DNA from: Leptodontidium sp. MPI-SDFR-AT-0119
Lineage: Eukaryota; Ascomycota; Leotiomycetes; Helotiales; Leptodontidiaceae
Length of the DNA: 64,000 nt
Reading direction: 5' to 3'
NCBI GenBank assembly: GCA_020726505.1
Contig: JAHLEZ010000009.1
Span: 1,426,001-1,490,000 of the forward strand
Both the position numbers and the translations under genes were made by a program. Shown in pieces: positions 1 to 9,989 of the stretch (positions are counted from its first letter, which is position 1; each line of letters begins with the position of its first letter). The notes under the pieces are model-generated. The model worked only from the letters and a program-made list of their open reading frames with translations. It ran no database searches and had not been told where the DNA came from.

Positions 1-94
1 TCTGATGCGTGTTTGCTTCCCCTAAACCAGGCACTTCACCGCTGCTGGAAGACGCTACCAACATAAGTTAGCCGAATGTATTCCTAGACTTGGT

Positions 95-640
95 TCAGCA
101 AGACAAACCGAAGGCAGCACTAAATTGATGGTTATTCTCACGAAGCGGAGGGCTAGCGAAGTCCGGCATGTCAAAGTTCTCGGCTTGCACTCCTAGATTG
201 GGACCGGCGAGGACCATGACATTTGAATGCGGGTTGCCGAAGTTAGAGAGATATCTCAAGCTAGGATGCACATCCTCGAACGAATCACTGAGTGCGGAGA
301 GGTGCTGTTCAGGTTGTCCAAATTGGGTCATGTGATCAAGCTGCAGGTCCTTTGGGTCCACACCCAAATTCTGCGCCCACGCCATCTTATCCATTGCCTG
401 ATACACTTAGTACTGTATGTAATCGGAGTGAGTCTTAAGGCGGGAGGTTGATTGTATCTGTGAGTAGGTGAGGATGCTGCCGACCGCGACCTGGAAAAGA
501 GGATCGAGGAAACCCTCTCGGATTTCAGCAAAATGGTGAGCACTGCCCAGGCCTGACTTGGGCGCTGGCCAAAGGGCAGTGGGCGTGCATTAAAACTGCA
601 TAAGTACGAGGGCATGAGGCTGAGGGCGGCCAATTGAACG
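95..640 (-). pseudogene. Broken C-terminal fragment of an unidentified fungal protein
   Basis: One reading frame on the minus strand runs from about 640 to a terminal stop near 95 (last residues AAFGLSC). It is broken by a TAA at 590-592 and another at 407-409. Both stops fit CAA to TAA changes, because the frame remains coherent on each side: before the second stop it reads HFAEIREGFLDPLFQVAV, after it AMDKMAWAQNLGVDPKD. There is no start codon context, and a simple repeat borders the 5' side, so this is probably a truncated piece. The composition, with acidic and Pro/Asn-rich stretches near the end, would suit the C-terminal part of a fungal transcription factor, but I see no diagnostic motif and do not assign a function. 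Confidence 0.4.
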
Positions 641-672
641 ATTGATTGATTGATTGATTATGATGATGATGG
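636..672. repeat. Simple repeat, (TTGA)n then (ATG)n
   Basis: A run of about six TTGA/ATTG units is followed by ATG triplets. It marks the upstream limit of the broken coding fragment on the minus strand. Confidence 0.8.
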
Positions 673-1826
673 TCTATTCCGCCTGGCTAAGCCTAAAGGG
701 CACTAGTACTATTTACATGGGTTCGATTCCTCCAGTTTCCGCCGTAGTCTCGTGACAGCCCCCACGTTCGCTTTTGTTAGCAATTCGGGTTGGGTAAGCT
801 GGCTTAGCGCGCTTAGTGGCATATAGAACGATTCATGAATTTGGTTTGAGTTATCGTATTGAGACTACAGCTATTGATGCTTATATAGAGCATCTGAACG
901 ACAGGCAGCAGTAGGCTCCAACACTACAAACTAGGTAGAAATGCCACTGCCTTATGTGATGACTCAATCATGTGACTCAACGGTCACATGCCAATTGTCA
1001 CACGCTAACAGTTTCTGTTAGGCCCACGAAGTCGGATTTCTCAGCCTGTACGAGGCGTGGGCTACGAACCTGGAGTCTCTGTTACTCCAGAGCCAATGAG
1101 AGACGCAATTACGACCAGAGGAAACGAGTTCACGACGTTGCGGCCTGCCTCCACCGCAATTTCCGGCCGGCCTCGAGGCCCCTTTGGCACACAGGAACGA
1201 TTTAAAAACCATCCGACGATAACGGTTGCAACCTCTCATGCCATCACCCTAAGGGGAGTTCACAGAGCCTCTCAGAGGCACGAACCGAAGTCGAGCAGGA
1301 CACCTGTGGGGTGGAATTCGATTTGTGGGATTAGGGCTAAGGTGTATCGCCATCTCCCTACCTCGGATTGGAGGATACTTTGGTTAGTGGATAGAAAGAT
1401 CATGCGCTGCAGGCTTGAGTGTATAAAGGGACTATCTGCAAGACATGGTCGGCCTAGAGAACGAGAGGATACTAGGTATCAGGAAGCAAGAAATCACGCC
1501 AACTTGTGGACTGAGGTATACTATGGCAACGATGGCTAGGAAGAAGGTTGGTGTGTCGCTATCGGCTGCTAACTAGAGATCCTTACAACATTGTCAGTAT
1601 AAAGGGAACTTTGGGTGCTACGCGGTAGCTGGATAGGAGTTGATATTTAAGACTCGCGTCTAGGGGTTCTATCCTCGGAAATATTGCAATAAGATGAATT
1701 TGGTAGCACAATAATGCGACTAAAAATTTCAATTAGTAGTCCTAGTCGATATAAGTTATCACAGTAAAGAACATCAATATACAGAGTATTGCATCATGTC
1801 CTTATTATGTTTTTATACGCAAAATG
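673..1826. other. No supported gene
   Basis: The base composition is balanced and not RIP-like. A 160-residue open frame lies at 1057-1539 on the plus strand, but a competing minus frame overlaps its 5' part, and its Arg/His-rich translation shows no domain. A TATA-like GTATAAA occurs near 1419, with no convincing gene after it. From about 1690 the sequence becomes AT-rich up to the solo LTR. Confidence 0.5.
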
Positions 1827-2081
1827 TCGGTGCAGTACCGGTTCATGTACCACGCCGCATGTGTGAATATATTCTAATGCGAGTATGGTGACAGAGTAAT
1901 AAAGTGGTGGTTCAAAAATCTGTGTATTTCTAAAGAGAGTGCGAGGAGAGCCAGCCTATATACTACGAGACGCCACCGAATCTCCACCGAAACCCCTCCG
2001 GCAGGCCTCTGACCCCTATGTATCAACGAAAGTACGCCTGTACCATCTAGGTAGGCTTCTGTAGGGGCCTGTGGACTAACA
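1827..2081 (-). mobile_element. Solo LTR of the copia family E
   Basis: This 255-base unit begins TGTCGGTGCAGTACCGG and ends GTGGACTAACA. It is flanked on both sides by CAAAA (1822-1826 and 2082-2086), a perfect 5-base target-site duplication. It matches the two 256-base LTRs of element E at 18702-18957 and 41052-41307 along its whole length. Because E reads on the minus strand, this LTR is also in minus orientation. No internal sequence is present, so it is a solo LTR left by LTR-LTR recombination. It carries far fewer C-to-T/G-to-A changes than the copies in the nested stack. Confidence 0.93.
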
Positions 2082-2086
2082 CAAAA

Positions 2087-2651
2087 CTATGTGGCTCGCT
2101 TAAAATAGGGGTAATATCCGTCCCTGCGTAGCGAGAAACCCACCCTTACGAGTTAGCGCCTCGCTTCAGCGCAATACCCTGAAATGACCTGTAGGTAGTA
2201 GTCAAGGGGATAACTCTGAAACCATGTCATGACCGGCTCTGCGGGCCAGCGATCAGGCAGAGTTGGGGCTCAAGGTTTGACTTCTAAATATAGTAGCAGG
2301 AAAGGCCGTCAAGGCACAGCAAGGCACAGCAAGGCGTACAGGGAGCCCTCAGTGCGTAGGTGGCACCCCATACTGACTGAACCCAACCCGTTGCATTAGT
2401 TAAGTATCTGCTTCGGTCTGCTGTCTTTTAATAGAGATCGAGGAACAGCATTTGGATCAGCATTATTATTATGTCTTTATTAACTTAGCAAATCACTAGT
2501 AGCACATCGATACAACCTAGCCCAGGTGGCATTTATTCGATTGTGCACGCAAGAGCAACTGATTTTGTTGTCTTGGCCTCTTCGTTTCCACCTCCAGTCT
2601 CCAGCTATACCGGAAATTTAATAACAGCTCTAATAGTAGCTGCGTATCTTA
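2087..2651. other. No supported gene
   Basis: Mixed-composition sequence without a convincing frame. It contains a short tandem repeat of AAGGCACAGC near 2315-2335. The 3' part is the presumed upstream region of the small two-exon gene remnant. Confidence 0.5.
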
Positions 2652-3222
2652 ATGGCAATAAAAAGATGGCTACTTTTTTGCATCATATTTAACGCACCAT
2701 CCCTAGTGGCTAACAATCTGAACCAGGCCAAATGTACCCACGACGGCACTCTATTAAACGATGATGAAGACAACGACGAGGACGATGATAAAGACACCGA
2801 CGAGGACGTTCTGCAGTACAACGAGGAGCAGAATCGTATGGCCATGATGAGAATAGAGTTGGACAAGTCTAAGCTTAGTATCAAGTTTGCAAAGCGACAA
2901 GCTGTTTCAGCCGAATACAGGAGTCATCGCGGCATTAGTAAGATATTTAATTGATCTAATTAATTTATGTAATTGCTAACGCATTATTATAGGGTTTACC
3001 AAGAAAGACGTACTTGTTAAGACGAACATAATCGTCGACCATATGCTGGAGGATATGAAGCCGATCGTACTCGAGGGAATATACAAGACAGCGCTTAATT
3101 TAAGGAAACGATTTTTTGAGGAGTACTAGAAGAACAGTACTAATGAGATGTTTGAACTTATTAAAGCTAGTAGGAATGCGATCCGAAAAATCACATCGGA
3201 TTTTCAAAGTTCGCGGGAGTAA
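2652..3222 (+). pseudogene. Two-exon gene remnant, acidic protein of unknown function
   Basis: Exon 1 (2652-2937) opens with ATG and encodes a hydrophobic N-terminus (KRWLLFCIIFN), then an Asp/Glu-rich block at about residues 36-53 and a basic amphipathic stretch. A 55-base intron (2938-2992) has donor GTAAGA, a TGCTAAC branch point and acceptor ATAG. Splicing joins the frame to exon 2, which reads on through TKKDVLVKTNIIVDHMLED. A TAG at 3127-3129 interrupts it. The frame then continues to a TAA at 3220-3222, so the TAG is either the true end or a CAG-to-TAG mutation. The splice signals and frame agreement argue for real coding origin. I do not recognise the family. The N-terminus could be a signal peptide, but this may equally be an internal segment of a transposon-borne protein. 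Confidence 0.45.
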
Positions 3223-3319
3223 TCACCGATAACACTAAAGGAGAATGCTAGGCATATTTTTGAGTTTTTAGTACATCAAGAATAAAATATTCATACCAAT
3301 CCCTCTCATCTTTCCTTTT

Positions 3320-4235
3320 CACCTCTACAAGCTCTTTGCATAACTAGTGTTAGTAAATGCGGGACACCCCTTCAAAATCAAAGGTCCCCCCTCACCTTTT
3401 CCTAAAAGTAGGTACCTACCTCTTGCGCAACAACCACACATTTAATTAATACAAAAAGTAATGCAAATTAAAATTCATATATAAACTTTCGATATATCTA
3501 GTTTTTATCTTACTTAGACGTGTAATTGTGGTGTAATAATTAAAGGCGCGGCATTAGATTATGCGGCTCTACCAGACTCGCGAGCCCTTAATACGCCCGA
3601 GGGGTTAACTCACAAAATCGTGTGTTCCACCGTATTAATTATTACATTACAACCACACATTTAAGTAAGATAAAAATTAGATATTTGAAAAGCTTGAATA
3701 TGCGATTTTATTTTTCTTAAAGGACGTATGTTTTAAGAGTTATTTAAAAGTAAGGGAGATAAGGGCGTGTTAAAGGTTAGTAAGACTAGTAGAACCGCAT
3801 AATCTAATGCCGCGCCTTTAATTATTACACCACAACCTCAGGTCTAAGTAAGATAAAAATTAGATATTTGAGAAGCTCTAATATGCGATTTTATTTCTCC
3901 TATAGGACTTATGTTTTCAGAGTCATTTAAAAGTAAGGGAGGTAAGGGCGTATTAAAGGTTAGTAAGACCAGGAGAACCGCATAATCTAATGCCGCGCCT
4001 TTAATTATTACACCACAACCCCACGTCTAGATAACGTAAAAATTAGATATTTAAGAAGCCCTAATATGAAATTTTATTTCTCCGAAAGGGTATATGTTTT
4101 AAGAGTTATTTAAAAGTAAGGGAGGTAGAGGCGCGGAATTCTAAAGTGGTGGGGGGGGCCTTTTGATTTTGCGAAGGGCAATCTGATTGCCCCGCGATTA
4201 CTAACACTAGTTATGAAAAAGATTGTACCTAGTTT
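3320..4235. mobile_element. MITE-like element with long inverted ends
   Basis: The left end (from about 3320, including ATAACTAGTGTTAGTAA near 3340) is repeated inverted at the right end (to about 4235, the same motif on the minus strand near 4198-4214). Similarity extends inwards through a C-rich block to about 3397 and 4148. The interior has no coding capacity. It contains a second inverted pair (about 3495-3545 against 3632-3682) and 183-base tandem units. This fits a non-autonomous DNA element built of palindromic and tandem modules. I could not fix a target-site duplication. Confidence 0.6.
3648..4130. repeat. 183-base tandem repeat, about 2.6 copies
   Basis: Successive units share AAAAATTAGATATTT and TAAAAGTAAGGGAG with a period of 183 bases (for example the TTAG anchor ends at 3863 and 4046). 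Each of the first two units ends with a block reading CGCATAATCTAATGCCGCGC. An inverted copy of that block lies at about 3545-3570, so the array is also half of a palindrome. Confidence 0.8.
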
Positions 4236-4362
4236 CCTCCATTCTCTGCCGCCCCCAATCACCTTCTTTCCTCCAAACCTTAATGTGTTCTTGATTTCAG
4301 GCAATAGGTTTTAACCACCCTCTCCCGCTCAGTTTACTCCCCCTTCTCCTCTTCTAGTAGTT

Positions 4363-4604
4363 CTAAAGGAATGAGTCATGTGTATAACATTCCCTTTCAG
4401 GCAAATTCGTGATTATAGAAACTTTTCTAACATCAAGGTCACTGCTTAATGTGGTGGCGTCTTCGTGTTCTTTAAGCAATCCGGGGATGCAATCTTCGCT
4501 CGCATGCTTTACTGTTATAATTTTGAGGCCTTCTAAAACATCATTAATCAAATCGATGAACATCGAATTAACAAATTTGGCAATTGTGTACTTAAAATTA
4601 ACTA
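4363..4604 (-). CDS. Short hypothetical ORF, possible gene fragment
   Basis: This open frame of about 80 residues has an alternating hydrophobic/charged pattern (FIDLINDVLEGLKIITVKH, then LKEHEDATTLSSDLDV). A stop lies just upstream in the same frame and nothing recognisable follows. An overlapping frame on the opposite strand is equally open over 4409-4609, so only the residue pattern favours this strand. No family recognised. Confidence 0.2.
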
Positions 4605-5180
4605 GTTAGTAACCAACCACATTAAGGTAAACCGCGCTTGTTTAATAAACTTACTGGTGATATTTTAATTGATATAGCTATTTTTTTGGCCTTTAGGAAA
4701 TATTATTAGAGAGAGAATAGTATTCGAGATTCTAAGTGTTTATATCCTCTAAAACCCACAAATATCCTGACTCTCGAAGCGGTTTTTGGGTTCGGTGCTT
4801 CCACTTCTAGACCAGCTAATCCAGAGCTAGTCCCCTGAAAATAGCTGCGGAGTTTTGGGACTTTTAATTAGGAGATTGTAAACTAGCTAATTTAGAGCCA
4901 GCTCTTGGAAGAAATTGCCAAGTTTTAGGGCTTATGATTTGGTAACGAAGTAATGCGAACATGCGGGGTAATGTATGAGTCAATAAAAACCCTACCTAGT
5001 CCTAATTATAGGAGGAATGATGCAGCAATGCGCATTTAGCCGCCCAAGGTACTCGATACGAAGGCCACTTGGGAGGAAGCAGCCGGGTAGCAAGGCGGAT
5101 CTTAAGTAATAGCCCGCTTATTGTCCGGCTACACCTTGCCCGCTAGCTTTAACCTGAGTTCTTTAGATTAATTTAATCAT
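4605..5180. other. AT-rich flank with a degenerate tandem repeat
   Basis: Two degenerate units of about 70 bases lie at roughly 4808-4930 (both contain an ...AGCTAAT...AGAGC.AG core). From about 5010 to 5165 the sequence is GC-richer and unlike its surroundings. It may be part of another element cut by element F. No gene seen. Confidence 0.4.
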
Positions 5181-5482
5181 TGTTACGACCTACGATGCGC
5201 CTCGTATTCTAACCGACACGGGCTCGTAGCATCGCTGGCTATGCGACGGCGCTAAGCCCAATAGGGAAGACTAGGTGGCGAGCCTGCGACATATTGACGT
5301 GAATGGCACTCGACTACGCTAGGCCTCATTAGGAAGGTCCTTTATATATATATACTCGAGCCCTCCTTTACAGAGAGCTCTCCTTTTCTCTTTGTCTTTT
5401 CTTCTCGATTCTAAGCGTAGTATTAAGCCTAAATATAAAGCTAGAGTCTACTCGCCGTATTAACTTCTTATTAGCCGTAACA
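5181..5482 (+). repeat. 5' LTR of element F
   Basis: This 302-base LTR starts TGTTACGACC and ends AGCCGTAACA, giving inverted TGTTACG/CGTAACA termini. A TATATATATATA box lies near 5343. It matches 42093-42392 nearly end to end. The 5 bases before it are ATCAT. Confidence 0.92.
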
Positions 5483-5779
5483 TAAGAAAAGACTAATACC
5501 CTTTCGTTATAAAGTGTTATATCTTACTTAGTCCTACGCCTTGTTAACTTGCCCTTATAGTAAGTTAATAACGAGCCTTAATACCTTGGCTTATTCGACA
5601 AATAAGTACCTCTCTGCCCTAGTAGGGGACTATCCTAGAGAAAGCTAGATATTCTCTCGCGTTTAACTTATTTTATTATAACTTAACGCGCGCCCTTGTT
5701 TCGAACGTATGTCTAATTAATAAATCGATTAACTACTTTAAATACTCCTCAACCTTACTTTACTACTACTACCGACCTT

Positions 5780-7130
5780 TTCCCCTCGTCGGCGAAGCTC
5801 CAGAGAAAGAAGCGCCCCTTTGCGGCTAGGCTTTACGGATATTCCTGTCCCCTTTATCGAGACTCTTTTAAAAGAGTTAGAGAGCTTTAACGGATTCGAC
5901 TCAGACTTAAAGGATAAACCCCAGAACTTCTTCGACGTATCGCTAAAGCCTACTAATATAAAGGACCTTACCCCCGCTTAATAAGTTAAGGTAAATTAAC
6001 TAATTAAGGACCCTGTTAACTTTATTATCGCCGCTATTGTTACATAAGCTTTCACTTAATATACTATTAATAACCCCCGTTAAGAGACTCGCACTCCTTC
6101 CCCCTCTTCCGACCGATTAATACGTGTTTTAATAGCCGACCTTTAATTAACCGCTAATTACTATCTACCGAAATTAAATATATTAATCTAAGTAATAAAG
6201 CCTTTTAAAGTTAAATACCCCCGACTCCCCTTTAGTGATTATAAGGGAGATATTAAATATAATACTTAAAAGATAAAAATAAAGTTATTCTTAAAAGAGT
6301 ACTTTAGTAACTTTAAGAATAAGATATCTTAAGTTAAGGCTTATTTTTAGTGTACCGCTAGCGAAGCTAAGACTATTATTCTTTAATATATAAACCTTAA
6401 CTATGTCGGAACCTTTGATATAATAGTCAACGTATTAAAGGCGTTAGATTAGTAATTCTTTAATTATAACCGAGTCTAAGCTGCTAAGAGATTATATAAC
6501 TAATTTACTATAAGTAATATAACGTATAACGACTTCCGTGTTAAATTTACGTTATACGCTATTATAAGTAAGATTGCTTACTTTCGTTAGTTTAAGAATA
6601 TATATAAAAAGGTATCCCCGACTTTTAAACGTATAATTTATATTAAGAAGTATAAGATAAATAATAATTACGTTACTATTAATGAGTTCTTAGCCGTTAT
6701 AAACTAAGAGAGCCGTAATATTACTTTAAAGAAGGCCGCCTTAACGTGTAAAGCTTAGTCTAACGTAACTTTTAATACTAACGACTCGCGCGGTATCTTA
6801 AAGAAGGAAAACTAACGTATTACTTCCCCTACGCCGGCTACTATAGTAAAAAGACCCCCGACCCCGAGCCCGAGATTACTAACGGATGCCCGCTAGCGTA
6901 CGCCCTCCCCCTCGCCCGTCTTGCGCCGACTTAAGTCCCTTGTACCTCCCCTTACATCTAAGGACGTCTCTTTCAATACTTGTTTTTACTATAATAAGAC
7001 TAACTATTAGGCTAGCGATTGTCTTAAGCGCCGTAAAAACTAGGCTCTCGATAAGTCGATTTCTTAGCTAGTCGTTAACGAAGACTTAAAAACTAACGAG
7101 CTCTTAAAAAACTCTTAAGCTGTGGCAAAG
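5780..7130 (+). pseudogene. gag: gag region of element F, RIP-degraded
   Basis: The plus-strand translation is interrupted by many stops but keeps a retrotransposon gag pattern. There is a Pro/Arg-rich start and a helical core around 6250-6700 (for example LKEYFSNFKNKIS and FKNIYKKVSPTFKR). A proline-rich segment at about 6840-6960 is followed by a C-x2-C-like zinc-knuckle remnant near 6980-7030 (CFYYNKTNY.ASDC). Boundaries are approximate. It lies directly downstream of the 5' LTR of F, as expected for this family. Confidence 0.7.
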
Positions 7131-9706
7131 ACTTACACCTTAATATAAGCTATAATTTATAAAAGGACTTAATATTTAATTTTTATACTTTTATTAAAGG
7201 ACAATAATTCTTAATTAGTATTAAACTAAAAAGGAATAAATTCTTTATTAAAACACTTATATATATTAATAGTAAAGTTAACATTTTTAGTACTATTAAA
7301 ACCTCTTTTGTATACTAACTCGTTAAGTAATTTAATATTTCCTTTATATCCCTCCCTTAATTAATTGTCTTAATTAGTTATAATAATAAGAAAAGTAAGC
7401 TAATTAATACGGCCGTTTTACTTACTTTAACAATCGACCGCCGGCGAATTAACTTCCCTTTTCTAGTAACTGACTTAAGAAACACTAACGTCTTAATTAG
7501 TTAAAAGTTCCTTGAGTATTACGACCTAAAGTAGTCGTATACGAAGAACCGTAATCGACTAGAATAATTATTAGATATACTAGTTTAATTATACTTTAAC
7601 TAGCGAGTCTTCGTTAATATTAACTATTTTAATAAGTTAATTATTAAGTCTTATTAACTTAATACAAAATAAAGGGATGCCTTTATAAACGTGAATAATT
7701 ACTAACAGAGGCAAGCCAAGATTGCGGCACTTAACGACTCTTTTAAATTAAATGTTTCTAAACGACTTACCGCCAGCGTCTCATTGACTCGACCCTCAAG
7801 CTTTATTAGAGAAGTCAAGAAGCGCTTACGTATTATAAAGGATTAATTAAACCCTTTAATATCCCGTGATCTGGGATTACTACTTAAAGATAAGAGTGTA
7901 AAATAGAGAATGATAGTGTGAATGATGATTCTATTGAGGGGGCATTTCTAGGTCTATATAACTACTTTGAGTACCAAGCTTTCGCATCGGTTATTAGCTT
8001 TGTATCAAGTTACTAGCTTTGTATCAAAGGCTCGCATCGGTTATTAGCTTTGTATCAAGTTACTAGCTTTGTATCAAGTTACTAGCTTTGTATCAAAGGC
8101 TCGCATCGGTTATTAGGCTCGCATATGGCTAGTATTCTTATAAAGAGAGCCTATAAAGCCTCCCTAGTGAATTACTAATTAAAGGCGCTTATTACAAAGA
8201 TCTTTCTTATATTAATAATAGCGATATTTACTACGTACCTTTAACTTAAGAGAATTAAGAAGAATAAAATAAAAACCTTCGTGGCGTTAATATATAAGAT
8301 TAATTAAAAGCTAACTCGTCGCCGGCGAGAGGCCCTAGACTAATTAAGTATCGAGCTCGTATTAACAAATAGAGACTTGACCTTAAAAGAAGCCTTAAAG
8401 GCTAAATACACGTAAGACGACGAATTAGTAAGTAAGAAGCTCTCGGTAAAGTATTAAGAGTATACTCCTCTCTTCTCTTAGCGAGCCTTCGACGAGCTAC
8501 TAATATATCGCTAAAGTATAGACTACTAAATTAAGCTTACTAAGAAGAACGACTTGTCTTTTAAACCTCTTCGGCGTATAACTAAAGAATAGTTATTAGA
8601 GACTAAGTAATATGTTATTAACAACTTACACAAAGGCTTTATTAAGCCTTCTAGCGTATTATATACGACCCTTATTCTCTTCGCTAAGAAAGCCGATAGT
8701 AGTCTTTGGTTATATGTTAACTACTAGAAGCTAAATGCCTTATTAAAGAAGAACTTATACTCGATTCCTCTAATTAATAAGATAATAGTACGTATTTATA
8801 AAGTAAAGGTTTTTATAAAGCTTAATATTTAATAAGCTTTTTATTGTATTTATATGTCCCCTAAGAGCAAAGACTATACGACCTTTTACACTTAATATAA
8901 CACGTATAAGTATAAGGTCCTTCCCTTCGGCCTTATAAATAGCCTAGCGACTTTTTAACGATTTATTAATAATATCCTTATAAAGTACCTCAACGACTTC
9001 TACGCGGCTTATATAAACGACATCTTTATTTACTTATTAACTCTTAAGGAATACGAGGCCCACGTTAAGAAAGTAATAGTAATATTATAAGTACATAAAC
9101 TTTAAGCTAATATTAAGAAGTCTAAGTTTAACGTATAAAAGACAAAATTCTTAGGATTTATTATTAAAGTTAATGGCGTAAAAGTAAACTTAGAGAAGAT
9201 TAGTGTAATTAAAGATTAATGATACGCTAATAATATATAAAGTATATAAAGTTATCTTAACTTTTATAACTTTTATTACTAGCTTATTAAAGACTATAGT
9301 CGTATTTTACGACCTCTTATAATACTTATTAGAAAAGACGTTCCCTTTGTCTTTAATAACGCTTATAAAAATACTTAGGAAACTCTTTAAGAAGCCCTTT
9401 AATTTACGTTAGTTCTTCGCTATTATAACTTTACTAAGTAAACACGGCTAAAAACTAACTTTTCTAATAAAGTCGTCGCTAGGATTTTATTTTAACTTTA
9501 AGAGGACGATACCTTTTACTTCGTAAGATACTTTTCTAAGATTATAATAGACCTTAAGCTTAATTACTTAATCTACGATAAAGAAATATTAGCGATTTTT
9601 TAGTTATTTAAGTAATATCGCGGGGAGCTTTTAAGTACTTAAAAGAACGTTTTTATTTATATAAACTACTAAGCCCTAAAGTAGTTTATAATTACTAAGG
9701 ATCTTA
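7131..9706 (+). pseudogene. pol: pol of element F, part 1: protease, reverse transcriptase, RNase H start
   Basis: From about 8600 the plus frame shows a gypsy reverse transcriptase in order: FIKPSSVLYTTLILFAKK, the LPFG motif near 8935, the catalytic box near 9010 (YINDIFIY, from a Y-x-DD form), then a thumb/connection region with KTKFLGFII at about 9130-9160. RNase H begins near 9290. The second Asp of the polymerase box reads Asn-Asp, as a G-to-A change would give. Stops occur at positions where Gln or Trp is usual. The frame is interrupted by a repeat-bearing insertion at about 7860-8165 and by element C1 at 9707. Confidence 0.85.
7860..8165. mobile_element. Foreign insertion with tandem repeats inside pol of F
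   Basis: About 300 bases interrupt the pol frame of F. They are GC-richer and not TA-converted. The 3' half is a tandem array (7975-8130) with nested units: a 19-base GTTACTAGCTTTGTATCAA core and a longer unit beginning GGCTCGCATCGGTTATTAG. The 5' half ends in TATATAA, as an LTR promoter might, so a solo LTR is possible. I could not define its ends or a target duplication. Confidence 0.5.
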
Positions 9707-9953
9707 TGTGACGACTGTCGCTGCCCAGAGCCTCATTTCCACCGGCTCCACTTAGTATTGCCCGATCGGGACGTACCGAGATTACTATAGTACTAAGTAT
9801 ATTAACCTCTTATATATAGACTTCTTCTTTCCTTACCTTCTTTCCTTTGTAGTTATAAATTTTAAGTTAATACTTAGTATCATTATATATCTTATATTAA
9901 TATATAAGGCGTTAGTTACACGTGATTGCCGTCTTTTTAGGGCAAGCGTCACA
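9707..9953 (+). repeat. 5' LTR of element C1
   Basis: Begins TGTGACGACTGTCGCTGCC and ends GCAAGCGTCACA, so the termini are inverted TGTGACG/CGTCACA. It is clearly homologous to 16934-17180 and, inverted, to 32261-32509 and 39457-39705. Confidence 0.95.
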
Positions 9954-9989
9954 TTATCTATAACTCTTTTCTCTACGTTTAAGAAGATA

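Noticed and set aside
700..760. GGGTTCGATTCCTCC resembling a tRNA B box, with an A-box-like TGGCTAAGCC upstream
   Set aside because: The T-arm stem does not pair properly and no acceptor stem or anticodon arm can be folded around it.
5010..5165. GC-richer block considered as a further solo LTR
   Set aside because: No matching second copy, no terminal TG/CA pair with a duplication could be found.
7975..8130. Tandem array considered as a CRISPR-like repeat
   Set aside because: Units are contiguous without unique spacers, and the setting is a fungal retrotransposon.
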